A stretch of 64,000 nucleotides of DNA from Umbelopsis ramanniana AG (lineage: Eukaryota > Mucoromycota > Umbelopsidomycetes > Umbelopsidales > Umbelopsidaceae): the NCBI RefSeq assembly GCF_025399195.1, contig NW_026252100.1, forward strand, positions 310,001 to 374,000, in the 5' to 3' direction. Both the position numbers and the translations under genes were made by a program. This document shows, one piece after another, positions 10,344 through 21,955 of the stretch (positions are counted from its first letter, which is position 1; the number at the start of each line of letters is the position of its first letter). The notes beneath the pieces were generated by a model. That model searched no databases. It saw nothing but the letters and a program-made list of their open reading frames with translations, and was not told the origin of the DNA.

Positions 10344-12719
10344 ATGTCGACTGTTTGGCAGGTCAGCAAAGATCTTCAAAAGGCGATCCTCGATTGTTCA
10401 GAGAGATGCTTGTATATATCAATGAAATGGTAGGGCAGTTCAACTCATCGGCTTGCATTCGCCAGTGTCTCCAGCTAACATTCACCTCAGGGCAGCGGAA
10501 TTACTTGATGGCATAGATTACGATAAACTCGAAGCAAGTAAAGATAGCAGCGACAATAATCAGCGTTACGAAGACTGTCGGCTTTTAGACTCTTCACTGA
10601 CTGAATTGGAGAACAACAAATACCTATACGCTCGAGCCCTGTTCGAAGTACGACAGTTTGATAATGCGGCCTTTGTCCTAGCTCAGTTTACGGCACCAAA
10701 ACTCAGATTTTTGAGACTGTATGCCAAATATCTTGTAAGTCAAATATTGGCATAGAACTTTGTGAAATGGAGCTGATGCCATAGCAAACCATTTAGGCTG
10801 GAGAAAAACGCAAAGAGGAACAGAGCCAAGATATAATGGGTTGGTACTTGACGATACAGAGAGTCTGTCCGTGCCATTGCTGACTCGTACACAACAGGAC
10901 CTATGGATGATTCCTCAGCAGATAATACAGAGCTAACAGCTATATTTGACGAACTCGATCCGCTATATGAAAATAGAGAGTTGGATGCGTTTTGTTTATA
11001 CTTGTAAGTAGCGACAGAATATTTGCCTTAGACTTTTTACAAGATATGAACGCCATGCTGAAATTTCTGCAGATATGGTGTGGTACTGAGGAAAAGAAAG
11101 GCGAACCAAAAAGCTACAGAAGTACTGTTAGAATCAGTTAAAGAATACCCCTATTTCTGGAGCGCCTGGATGGAGTTGGCAACCATGGTAGATACCCGAA
11201 AAATGGTATAACGAATGATATCGCTTGAAGAACCAACAGTGTAACACGCGTTTAATGACATTAGCGTTTTAGTTTCAAGACCTTCAAGCAGTACTTGATC
11301 AAACGTTTCCGAAACATATTATGAAAGACCTCTTTTTGGCGCATATGGCACTACAGCTACATCAACCTGCCGATCTCTTTCGATCACTTATGGAGCCCAT
11401 ATCTGCTTCTTTTCCACGTAGTACATATATAAAATCACAATGGGCAACGCTCAGATATGACTTACTGGGTAGGTCTTCTTTAGATATGAAAGGAAGTAAG
11501 ACCAGCAATAACTAATCTGTTTACCAATTTGTAGAATATAATGAGGCGGAAGAACTATTTGATGAACTTCGGAATATGAATCCGTATCGTCTAGATGATA
11601 TGGACATATTTTCTAATTTACTTTTCGTCAAGGATTCCAAAGAGAAATTGAGTGTTTTGGCTCATCAAAGTGAGCGGATTGACAAGTATCGGCCGGAAAC
11701 ATGTTGTATCATTGGTAAATATGCACAGCTTTAATTCGTACAGGGGCTCAAGGCACTGATTCCTTTTTAGCCAATTATTACAGTGTAAAGTCGGAGATTG
11801 CAAAGTCAATTGAATACTTTAAGAAGGCCCTGAAACTCAATCGGAATTACCACTTGGCGTGGACCCTCCTGGGTCATGACTATATGGAAATGAAAAATAG
11901 TAATGCTGCGATAGAATGTTACAGAAGAGCCATAAGTAAGAACTGCTTTTTATTGGAATTGCTCAAGAAAGAAAAGCTCACCTTGCCACACATAGACCTT
12001 AATCATAAAGACTTCCGTGCGTGGTATGGATTGGGACAAACATATGAAATTCTCAAGTTACCCTATTACGCAATTTACTACTATGAAAAATCTGCTGAAT
12101 TACGGTAAGATGCCGATCCACTACACGGCCAGATTGCATTAGGGCTTCGGTACTAAAACATATATTGGTCAGACCGCACGATCCTCGCATGTGGGTTGCG
12201 CTTGGAAATTGCTTTGAATCATTAGACCGAGATAATCAAGCAAGGGATTGTTATAAACGAGCATCACTGTGCGAAAACGCTGACAAAGAGACAGCTTGGC
12301 TTAGACTAGCGCGAGTGTTTCAAAAAACTGGAAATTTGGATGCGGCAGCAACATATTATAAGCAAGTGTTGGAGCTGGACGAACAAGATAGGGTATGTCC
12401 CAGGGCTGATTTAATCTTGCTTTAATGAGGTGGGCTATGCTAACGAGGCTCAATCCCTGCAGCATCTAAATGAGAGTGAAGAAATTGGAGATGCGTTGCT
12501 TTTCCTTGCGAAATATGAAATGAATCGATTCCGGTATCGAGAAGCAAGCGACTACGCCAAGATTGCAGCCGATTTTCCTTATCCTGTAAGTGGGCGATCA
12601 ATTTTAATTAGAATGAGAATTGAATTGAATTCAATTAACGTTTGCGTGAACAGTACAATGAGGAGGCCAAGGCACTTTTGGAAGAATTAAGAGCTCGAGG
12701 TAGGGCAAGTAATGGTTAA
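10344..12719 (+). CDS. CDC23: Anaphase-promoting complex subunit 8 (Cdc23)
   Basis: Twelve exons: 10344-10429, 10491-10734, 10797-10839, 10898-11003, 11073-11205, 11273-11468, 11535-11714, 11771-11935, 11996-12104, 12173-12392, 12463-12585, 12654-12719; 556 residues. The N-terminal APC8 domain is marked by [13 protein letters not shown] and LYAKYL. Tandem TPR helices follow, including [40 protein letters not shown] and [13 protein letters not shown], the core blocks of Cdc23. The family forms a TPR scaffold of the APC/C ubiquitin ligase that drives mitotic exit in the nucleus. The start at 10344 is the only ATG that opens the correct frame before the first intron. Its stop lies 205 bp before SPA2 on the same strand. 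Confidence 0.95.
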
Positions 12720-12924
12720 TAATAAAATAAAACTTGTTACACACTGGCGTTGACCATGTTGGATGGCTTTTGATTGGGAGTACTGGACCCAATCCAATCC
12801 TATCCCCGATCACCAGAGAATCATTTTTATTGGCCATTTTCTGCCTTTGAACCGTCTTTCCAGATCTACTTGCATTCTACAAAAGTTCCTTTCTGTTTGA
12901 ACCCCTCCCGTTCATTTTATCTCC

Positions 12925-15900
12925 ATGTCAAGAGTGAGATCACCTCCAATATCTCCATCGACTGAGGATCCGGATCAGCACAGTCAATACTCTAGAACAT
13001 ACTCCACTTCATCATCATCACGAAACACTCATCATTCGAGATCACAATCCTTGGCGTCCTCCAATGGTAGACACAACAGCAGCTCAGTAAACTTGGAAGC
13101 CTCTGCACGTGTATTTTACCATGAGATAAAGGCTTACATTGCCTCCCTTTTGGCAAGAGGTATGTATCAATAATGATCCAATCATGGATAGAATAATGCA
13201 GTTCCTTGCACGCATTCGCCTCCTTTGTTCAAAGACATATGATTGCTCGGAGACGATGGAACGTGCGAAGAGTGACTACAGGCAAAGCATTATCCCCTAT
13301 ATACATTACATTATGAAATTTAGCAATGATTGGACGCAAACATATTTATTGTGCTAATATATTTATTCCTTATGCAGAGGCCGCAGAGGGAGTTAGCCCC
13401 CAAAGAGCTGGAGCGAGAGGCAAACTGACGAAATTATCCAACCAGCAATTTCATGAATTATCAATGGATGTTTATGACGAATTGATGCGTAGGAATGCGG
13501 ATGACAGAATGTGTATGTATCTTTCGACAAAGTGTAGCTTGATGTTGGTCAATTGCTTGACATCTCTGTTTGCTCTCCTTAGTTCCCTTTTTACCTGTAC
13601 GAGACGATTTCCATCCTAAGCGCAACCAAGCCCGCCAAAAATTGGCAACCCTTCCGAAAACTAGATTCAAAGATTTGGCAAGCGATGTGTTTTACGAAAT
13701 AGATCACCGTTACCCGCATTTTCAAGACGAGGAGGTATGCAATTGCTATCTTCTGAATTGAATTACGATTTCATTATTCCTGAATGCATGATTCCTTAAT
13801 TACTAGGCCGATGCAAGACCTCCATTACCCCCTATCCCACCTACTGCAAATGGGCATATGTCAAAAAATATATCAAACGCCATGGCTCAACCAAGTCAGT
13901 CAACGAACATTGTTCCGGTTATGGGCACTATGAACATCGAAGTCGTCGATGTCGGTTACAAGTATCAAGGCAATAGCCCTGCTAATTCGCCATACAACTC
14001 ACCAAAACCCCAATATGCACGTAACGACAACGACATGAACTCATCGCCTGGTTCGCTCTCATCGCGAGGAGAATCTTTTTCGTCAAAAGATGGCAGATTG
14101 AACGGAATGTCAAACGGCGCTTCTGCGCCAAATAGCAGAAGTCCTGCTCCAACAAAGTGGGATAGTCCTCCCATGCCCAAGGCTCCCGTTGCTACATCTA
14201 CCAATAACAACAATGGCGAATCCAACAACTTCCAGTCTTTAGATAGTCTTATGGCTGACCTTGGAAATATGGTGACTAAGGACCAAACAAAGCCCCCTTC
14301 TCAACGGGATGATATGGTGCGTATGAATCTACTTCGATCTTTGTAGTTCGGACGAACGAAATGAAGGAATATTAAATTGCTCTCATTATTAGAGCGTCAA
14401 GTCGGATTCAACCCGAAACTTTGATGCGCAAATGGACCAATTGAAAACAGATTATGAGTATAAGCTAAATGCTATGCGACAGCGTATAAAGGATCTTGAA
14501 ATTGAAGCTACGGTACGTGTACAGAACATTTTGTAGAGCTCCATGGGGATATCTTATTGAGATTGTGACTTATTTCTTATATAGGAACGTGAAGAAACGC
14601 ATAAAAAGGAACTGAAAGTAGCAAGAGAGAAAGAAGCTCCAAAGGTAGGTCAATGGGAGCCTATCCAGGAGTTAATACATCTAGGGATTTTGTTTAGTGA
14701 CCTAGTATTTTTTCAGGAGCGCAATTCGCAATTCGGCCATCTTCAGGAACAATATGATGAGCTTGAAGATAAATACAAGCAGATGGAGGAGGATTATCAG
14801 CATCAACAGGAGGTAGGTCATTCCCAAAAGTTTTGAGATCTTTGACTGTCATGCAAGGTAGCCCTGTCAACTAACTGTCTTTGATTCAACTAATACAGGT
14901 CGTTAACGACGTCCGCCGAGAAGTGACCAATTTGTTAGAGGAACTCAAGGATTTGAGCCGGAAAAATGATGAAATGACCATAGAGAAAGAGCAGGCTCTG
15001 GATAAACTCTCTGCGGTTGAAAAAGAAGTAAGCATGCACTTCGATCGCCGATGAACGCGTGCCCCTTTGACCCTAATGCTTATCCTATTTTGTGTCCTCT
15101 CCCGGTAGTCAAAAGAATGGCAACGAAAGTTCGAAAAAGCAAAGACAGAATTGCGCAATTTGAAAGGTAGGAAGCAGTCAGAGTCGAAAAATGAAGCATG
15201 ATCGTCGGTATTAACTTTTCTTGCATTTTAGCCACCTCATCCTTTGTACGTCAACCGCCGAAGTTAGAGGTTCTTGGAGACGATTTGTTGCGACCAACTG
15301 AAGATGGTGCTATTAGCCAGGATAATGTCATCAACTATCAAGTTGCTGTAGATGATCTTCTCAGAAGTGGCAGGTGAGCTAAACGATTTGATAGCGTCCG
15401 CGTTATTGAGCAAAGAAACTATTGGAGATTAATCTTTCGATATTAGATCTGAAAAGCCATCCAGCGTACTGATAGCTATGAAGGCGGTGGTAGTTTCTTG
15501 TAAAGCTATCACTGAGGATGTAGAGACATATGAAAACGACGAGACCAAAGATATCGACGCTGACAAGAAGGACCGTCTCTATGCTATGAAATCACAATTC
15601 TCTAAGGGATTGAGCAACCTGATGGCAGCAGCAAAGACTCATGCGAACGGCATGGGAATCAGCCCTGTCAGCCTTTTGGATGCCGCTGCTACTCATCTGA
15701 CGTCCACCGTCGTAGAGCTGATTAAACTGTTTGGTATGCGCAATGGAACAGGATCTGATCGCGATAGTGTTCAACCTGAGGAAAGTGCTAAACAAGCTAG
15801 CTCACCGCCTGGTAGCATTCTACGAAAGACCGAGCCGTATAATAGCTACAAGCCTGTTAACTCTAGGCAAGAAAACGGAGATCTTCCCCGTGGTCTTCAC

Positions 15901-16338
15901 CCTGATGATCTAGCTGTAAGTGTCATCTTCACTGGTCAATGTGATTGAGAACGTTACTAACTCTTCTGTCGTTGATAGGCATATTTGAAGCGTCAAACAG
16001 ACCAGGTAGTCCAGACTATTCAACAACTATTGGCAGCCTTGCGCACGCCATCTCGATGTGAAGAAGTCGCTCCTATCATTACCAGCATTGTGAATATTGT
16101 GGGCAACGTTTCGACCGTGTGCAAGTCCTCTTTCAACACTCCCGCTGGATCCCAATTCAGGAAGGACGGCGAAGTGATTTTGCAGGATTTGCAAAGCACA
16201 CGTAGCAAACTTGTGTCTTTGAGAGACGGTCATTTTACGAAGAACCCATTGGATGCTCCAGCAAATGCAAAGAAAGATTTGGCGAAGGAGTCGTACGAAG
16301 TGGCAAAGTTCACCCGAGAGCTTTTGGGCATTTTGTAA
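12925..16338 (+). CDS. SPA2: Spa2/GIT-like polarity scaffold protein
   Basis: Twelve exons: 12925-13159, 13378-13512, 13583-13734, 13807-14316, 14393-14512, 14585-14644, 14717-14812, 14899-15027, 15109-15166, 15232-15373, 15447-15915, 15979-16338; 821 residues. After a Ser-rich leader come two Spa2-homology (SHD) repeats at about residues 90-175: KLTKLSNQQFHELSMDVYDEL and KLATLPKTRFKDLASDVFYE. A Ser/Pro linker, a long Glu/Lys/Gln coiled coil (about 345-500) and a C-terminal helical domain resembling the GIT C-terminus follow. Fungal Spa2 scaffolds the polarisome at hyphal tips (family knowledge). Intron 1 (218 nt) is much longer than the others in the gene, so a small missed or alternative exon there is possible. 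Confidence 0.88.
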
Positions 16339-16582
16339 CGTCCATTCATCTTATTTACATAGCTCTCTATACACTGCGCGTCTTCAACGTGTATAAAGCC
16401 TGAATTGTATCATATATTTCTTACTCATATACATACTGGTTATCACTGGAAAGCAGAATGACAAATGTTTCGTTTTCGGTATGGTGGGGTGTGCTGGAAT
16501 TAATGAATGGTGACCGAAAAAAAGCAGTCAAAACCGCGGTCAAAAATGTACAGCTAACCTGTACGTTGGGTTACTCAAGGTT

Positions 16583-17484
16583 ATGGAACCATACGAAGAT
16601 CAAGTGCCCGAAGGCGATCTGGCGGAAGAAGAATACTATGACGAAGAAGAATATGATGAATATGAAGATTACGATGCGCCCCAGGTTGGAGATGCCATCA
16701 TGATTGCAGGAGAGGTACGAAGCGAACTGTAGAGGAACATTCCAGTGCTGTATCCAACTAAATAGTCATTGATCTTGATCTGTCCATACAGGACGGCGAT
16801 GCTTGGGACGATACAGCTCTGATAGAAGCTTGGGATGAAGCTGTCAAAGAATACCAGACGTATCACAGTACCACCGCCGCAGATGATCCACCCTTCAGCA
16901 AAAAGGCGGCGACAAAACCTGCCAAAGTAGTAGCAACACCACAGCAACAAACTTTGTAAGTCATTTTTCCCGACAGATAAATATGTCACGACACAAAGTT
17001 TATGGAGGAGCTAACTCGTTTGTATTCCATAGCAAAAAAAGACCCGCGCCTATACCATCAGATTCACAGGTACAAGCATCGACACGCGAAACCCCGAGCC
17101 ATCAAGTGTCACTAACATTTCGCTTTGCTATTTATCTAGATGAACCCCTCAGCACACAGCAACCACGCCAAACGCGTTAAAAAAACACCATCACAGTCAA
17201 CTTCTGCATTAGACCAAGAAAGTCGATCAAGTACGCGCAACGATACAACACCAGTTCGAACGGATGAAGGGGAAGCAGACGCCAATGCGTCTGGGTACCA
17301 GTATCCAAACTATTGGCCACAACAACCTTATGACAGTAACGCAAGTTCGGCACCACCACCGCCCCCAATGTCACATCCGAGCACCAATGCGCCAGGCGAA
17401 GATGAAGCACTTTCCAATCTGATGATGGCATGGTACTATAGCGGATATTATACTGGATACTACCAAGCTATGAGAAAACGATGA
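16583..17484 (+). CDS. SMN1: Survival motor neuron (SMN) protein homologue, Tudor-less
   Basis: Four exons: 16583-16714, 16792-16955, 17033-17069, 17140-17484; 225 residues. The N-terminus is strongly acidic. A Gemin2-binding type helix follows (WDDTALIEAWDEAVKEYQ, about residues 49-66). The middle is a low-complexity Ser/Pro/Asn linker, and the C-terminus is a clear YG box (LMMAWYYSGYYTGYYQAM, about 206-223). No Tudor domain is visible, an arrangement also known for fission yeast Smn1. The family assembles Sm cores on spliceosomal snRNAs with Gemin2. It starts 244 bp after SPA2. A 37-nt third exon is required to keep frame. Confidence 0.9.
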
Positions 17485-17955
17485 TAATCATTTTAGATCA
17501 TGTACTATAAAATTTTAGTTCCCAGTAAACATAATCCTCATTCATACCGATTCATGGGACTGTGTTCTTAGAATACAAGAAGGTAAAATTCCCGTTGAGT
17601 TACAAACATGTAGAAGACGTGTGAATGTACAACAATGCTGGATCAGTGTCCACGCAATTAAGTTTCAAACTAAAACTCACGACTGTAGTTCACGGCATGA
17701 TTATGATGCTGCCACACTCGTATGAAAGTGCCAGCTGATAGTTTCTTTATCTATGACATCTACTGGATAAAGAGAAATATGTACAATGGAGGTCTATTCT
17801 CCGCGAATGGAGCTAGAACTACTGAAAATTTTCACACACTTAAAAAAAATTAGAAAATAAACGAAAACTACATAGATTTCAGTAATTTGCATCCAAGTCA
17901 GATACGATTCATAGGATGTCTTGCTCGATCGAACATCGGTGCAAAGTTCGTTGGT
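17485..17955. other. Convergent 3' region, no gene seen
   Basis: 471 bp between the SMN stop and the lectin stop on the opposite strand. It is AT-rich, presumably two 3' UTRs. No structural RNA or ORF could be supported. Confidence 0.6.
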
Positions 17956-19023
17956 TTAGAGAGTATGCAATTGATGTGCATAGAATTGTGTCACAATTGC
18001 AATTGCCATCTTGGTTGCAGTCGTCTTATCACTACTAAGAGTATCACTCTTGTCAAATAAATTGGCCGCTTGTTGAGCAGCACATGCTTGTAAGTCGCGC
18101 TGAATAGATTCTGAATGCTCGATTATTACCGAAGGATTCATGTTGGCTATATCCAACTTCCATTGAGTCAGAGCAAAATGCGCGGCAGCCATGGCTATGG
18201 TCCTGTTGCTAATGTAATCCAGGGAACACAAGATATCAGTGATAACTGCATTCAGCTAAAAATTCCCCCAAAAATATTTACCTTAAGTGTGGGTCATTTT
18301 CCAAATATGCTCGGTGGTGGCACTCTTTCAAAGCTTCCATAGACATATCCGAGGAATGACTGCCAATAGATGACTGAGAACATCTCCTACATTCACTCAT
18401 ATCGTTATCCGCAAGATCTGGGTATTTTATGCAACCCCTTTGAGAAGTTGAGTCAAGTATTGCGGTATCCGTATCAGCGTCAATAAATTCCCATTGCTGG
18501 TTGACGTTGTCAAATGTTTTGACTGGATACAACACCAACTTAGCACCGTCCTCCGAACCCACTGCATGGATATCAAGGTCAATGACCCATTCCTCGTTGC
18601 TGAGAGAGTAAATGAAGTAACCAGATTGTTCCCTGTTATATTCGTCCATGGCAGTTCGAACCGCCCATTGTTGGTTTATAGCATCTTCTTGCGGCTTGGC
18701 ATGGTATAAGCATATTTCTGTATCTTCAATCAATCGCAATCGCCCTGAAAACAGTTCAAGAACAATCAGTACCAAGGAAAAGAAAGGTTATAACCCATTC
18801 ATTTTACATGCACCATACCTTTTCTTATATCCAGAACAAGGCCAGTTTTCTTGTTTTCCAGAAAGCTGCCTTTCCATCGCCAGTACTCAGCATCGACATG
18901 GTGAGGGGTTGGATAAACATAAACCTGCGAACGAAGGAAGTCGCTGGATCGAGATCGATGGCAGGAAATGATACTGCCATCCATAACGGATTTTATCATA
19001 AACCATCGTTTAGTTGGAGTCAT
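17956..19023 (-). CDS. Ricin B-like beta-trefoil lectin with C-terminal helical tail
   Basis: Three exons in transcript order: 19023-18819, 18744-18282, 18208-17956; 306 residues. The first half fits a ricin-B trefoil: a KTGLVLDIRKG repeat, then repeat-like blocks ending in NQQWAV (about residue 100) and NQQWEF (about 155), the QxW signatures. A Ser/Cys-rich linker leads to a helical tail with AYLENDPHLSNRTIAMAAAHF that resembles CipC/DUF3759-type domains (tentative, from memory). No signal peptide is visible, so it is probably intracellular. Carbohydrate binding is inferred from fold only. It shares a 765-bp divergent region with the A20/AN1 gene. Confidence 0.8.
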
Positions 19024-19788
19024 AATTGACTGTATTAGTCTAGTGAAGTAGATGTAGAAGAGAAAGATGTGGTTTGCGGCCCATGACCCCGCAATTCTAT
19101 GATCATTGATTCACGGAGTCCCAAACTTAAAAGCTAAATGGCGGAAGCTCAAAGATGATCACTTTGTCCAACTCTCACACGCTGCTTTCGATTGTGAGCT
19201 TGTTTCGTTGTTCATTTCACGAGTTCAATATTTGTATCCACTCCATACATATAAAAGGGCTCTTTTTAAAAAAAACTCTTACAACAACATACAGCAGCAG
19301 TACAATGTGGGCCTAATTGAACTGCAAACTCCGTCAAACCAACATCATCAGTTTCACCAAAGTTAGATCAAAGCAATGAACCGTCAAAATACTTGTCTCG
19401 GAAAAAATAAATCCGATTGGTAGTCTGCCATATCAACGCACGATGTAGTCATTGCAACACCATTGGTTTTATCTTATTCGACAGATTACTGAGCAGAACT
19501 GGGGCTGAGTCCTTTATGGGAAGCAAACCAGTTCACATTGTTTTACACAAGGTGCTCTGCACTGCATGTATTCTGAGTAATATGTCCTTACGTTATATGA
19601 AATCATATCTAAAAATGACTAAGAATATCTTCAGCCTTGCTAATGAAGGAGTGAGGGATATGAGTGGACAGGTTGCGGCAATACCTGTGACGTTACTTGC
19701 ATCATGGAAATTTTGGGGGGAAGTCCATCGACAAACTTCTGACCTGCCAATTCTTTCCTTTTACCTTCCCAACCAACCTTGTCATCAA
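19024..19788. promoter_or_regulatory. Divergent region between lectin and A20/AN1 genes
   Basis: 765 bp without a gene I can support. A TATA box (TATAAAAG, 19250-19257) points rightward. The open frame that continues upstream of the A20/AN1 start in this stretch shows no conserved motif. Confidence 0.5.
19250..19257 (+). promoter_or_regulatory. TATA box (candidate) upstream of A20/AN1 gene
   Basis: TATAAAAG followed by GGC matches a strong TATA element. It lies about 530 bp before the chosen ATG, so it implies a long or spliced leader. Confidence 0.45.
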
Positions 19789-20745
19789 ATGGAACAAAAA
19801 GACTCTGTTGATCAGCCAGCGACATGCGTAGGCGGATGCGGTTTTTACGGTAACAAGATATACAACGGAATGTGTTCGAAATGCTTTAAAGAATCTCAAG
19901 CGCAGCTTAAGAAAGGCAAGTTGTTACATCGCATAGATGAAAGCCACTGTTAGATCAAGCAGCTCAGCATTGAGTGCCTATGATACATCAGATATCGAAG
20001 ACTTCTTGTACCTCACTATTGTCTCAATGCTGACATGATAATCTCTTTAGATGAGAATACCCCATCGCCTGTTGTAGCGGTTGCCGAGTCTAGCTCCACT
20101 ACTGCACATAGCCCAGCAGCAAGTGCAACCACAACAGAAGAAGCACAGCACGAAAAGTCCGTGGATACCAAATTACCTTCCACTTATATATTACCAACCT
20201 CTCCACGACCAGAAACGATACGAGATACTCCTATTGAATCATCCTCAACGCCTCCACCAGCTGTCAGCAGTCCACACCGCCAAACATCCCCGGGTCAATT
20301 TGAGCCCCAAAGTTCTTCTGCACCGATATCAGCGGCTTCAACACCTACCTCAGATGCATCTCCATCAAACAATGAAAAACCTGTTCAATTGAACAAGGGA
20401 CGCTGCTTTAGTTGCAGAGTAAAGGTAATTTTTTAGCTTCTTATAAAAACGAGCTTTGTAGCAGACCTAACCAACCCCCTATAGATACCACTGGCCAAAC
20501 AAACTGTAAACAAATGCCGATGCAACTACACATTCTGCGATTCACATCGCTACCCTGACCGACACGACTGCGACTTTGATTATGCAAAACTTGGGCGAGG
20601 TATGGAAATTTTGTTTTAGGCATAAGCGCTGTTTGGTTTCACCTTTTTCTGACCCACATCTCTAGATTTATTGGCGAAGAACAATCCAAAGCTCAATCAG
20701 CGACCGAAAGGAGGCAGAACATTTCAGAGAATCGATAGCCTGTGA
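19789..20745 (+). CDS. A20/AN1 zinc-finger protein (stress-associated type)
   Basis: Four exons: 19789-19915, 20051-20424, 20485-20599, 20666-20745; 231 residues. An N-terminal A20 finger has Cys13, Cys17, Cys29 and Cys32 (C-x3-C-x11-C-x2-C). A Ser/Thr/Pro-rich linker occupies about 45-155. The C-terminal AN1 finger has Cys161, Cys164, Cys178, Cys180, Cys185, His188, His194 and Cys196, matching the complete AN1 pattern. This A20 plus AN1 layout is that of ZFAND5/6 and plant SAP proteins, which bind ubiquitin and shape stress responses; a similar role is inferred. Intron 1 (19916-20050) requires a GC donor (AAAG/GCAAGT) and is longer than average at 135 nt. Confidence 0.92.
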
Positions 20746-21955
20746 ATCCTGCAGGCAGGACCTCATCTTTTTTCTTTCTCGTTTCCTATCATTGGCTTCC
20801 CCAGCGTATTGCCGATATTCGCATAATAAAGGCATACCCCCTACCAACTTTTTCTTCCAAAAACCCAGAACACAGTTGAATTACAGTATATGAACCCATT
20901 TATATGAACCAATTCACTTTACACTCTATCCACATGTTTATTCATAACATATGATGTCCACCAACTTGCTTGAAATGTGAGGTCCCTTATGACAGCATGA
21001 GGTGAAGTATAGCTTGAGCTGCTGCTTAGTTCACCTTCAGTTGAAACCATCTTTTGGCGATTTTCGCGTGACCAATTCTGTCTGGTACCTATCAACCGAT
21101 GAAAATTATAGTGCGTTGAAATACCTTGAAACAGACCACACAGCTGATGGCCAACAGATGTCTGAGATTTGGCAGGTGTCTTAATATTCGTCATATCGGT
21201 CGATATGCCATCCTTGGAGTCTCCTGTGAGACGTCAACGGTTAAATGTTCCGTACTTCAGAAATATCCAGTGTGTTAAACCGAAATGTAGACGTAGCCTG
21301 GAACAAACGAAAATAAGTAACTGTTGGATAGTTTGGTCTAATAGCGCATTTTACACCAAGGCGGTCCGTTTGTTGCCTAGGCTCGAATCTAGCCTATCAT
21401 GAATATGTATTTCCAATATGCTTCATGACGTTGATCCATATACCGTAGAGCTGCCCCCCTAGTGCCCTGGTTTAATAATACAAGCAACTGAAAAGATGCT
21501 CTGGGCAGGGAACCTGTTACTATGATTTTATTCACAGATCTTTGTTTCGATGAAATCTAAGCTTGTGTGATAGTGCCACGATCGAATGTTTGGGAGGGAG
21601 AGCAAATCGCTCTGGGTTTTTTTAAATCCGCAATGTATGGCTGATATCATCGTCCACATGGTACTGTTTTTCTCTCCCCAATCAGTAAAGCAAAAGTAGA
21701 AGAGCTTTATATTTTGTATGCACAGCACAAGCGATATGCAATGCGTTTACGCCACTAGCGGTTGATGAACAGTGTTAACGAGCCTATCAACAGCATCACA
21801 TATTCATTGTTGCGCGGTAATAGCTTTCAGTAACGTACGCAGACACATCCGGGGCAAGGATTTCAAATTCCGATCCATGCATCTCAGCCTTACTTTTACC
21901 AATATTGGGGTTATACCAGACCTTCTCTTTCTCTTTCTTTTCTACTACCAACCCG
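20746..21955. other. Intergenic stretch, nothing recognised
   Basis: 1.2 kb between the A20/AN1 stop and the first P450. It presumably holds a 3' UTR and a P450 promoter. No ORF with a motif, no repeat and no RNA gene could be supported. A T-loop-like string near 21374 does not fold as a tRNA. Confidence 0.5.

Noticed and set aside
19417-19953. 178-codon frame containing the A20 finger as one long protein
   Set aside because: Only the part from Met at 19789 has conserved sequence; the upstream part is unrelated to the family and likely leader sequence.
21365-21400. T-loop-like string suggesting a tRNA
   Set aside because: No acceptor, D-arm or anticodon stem could be built around it.
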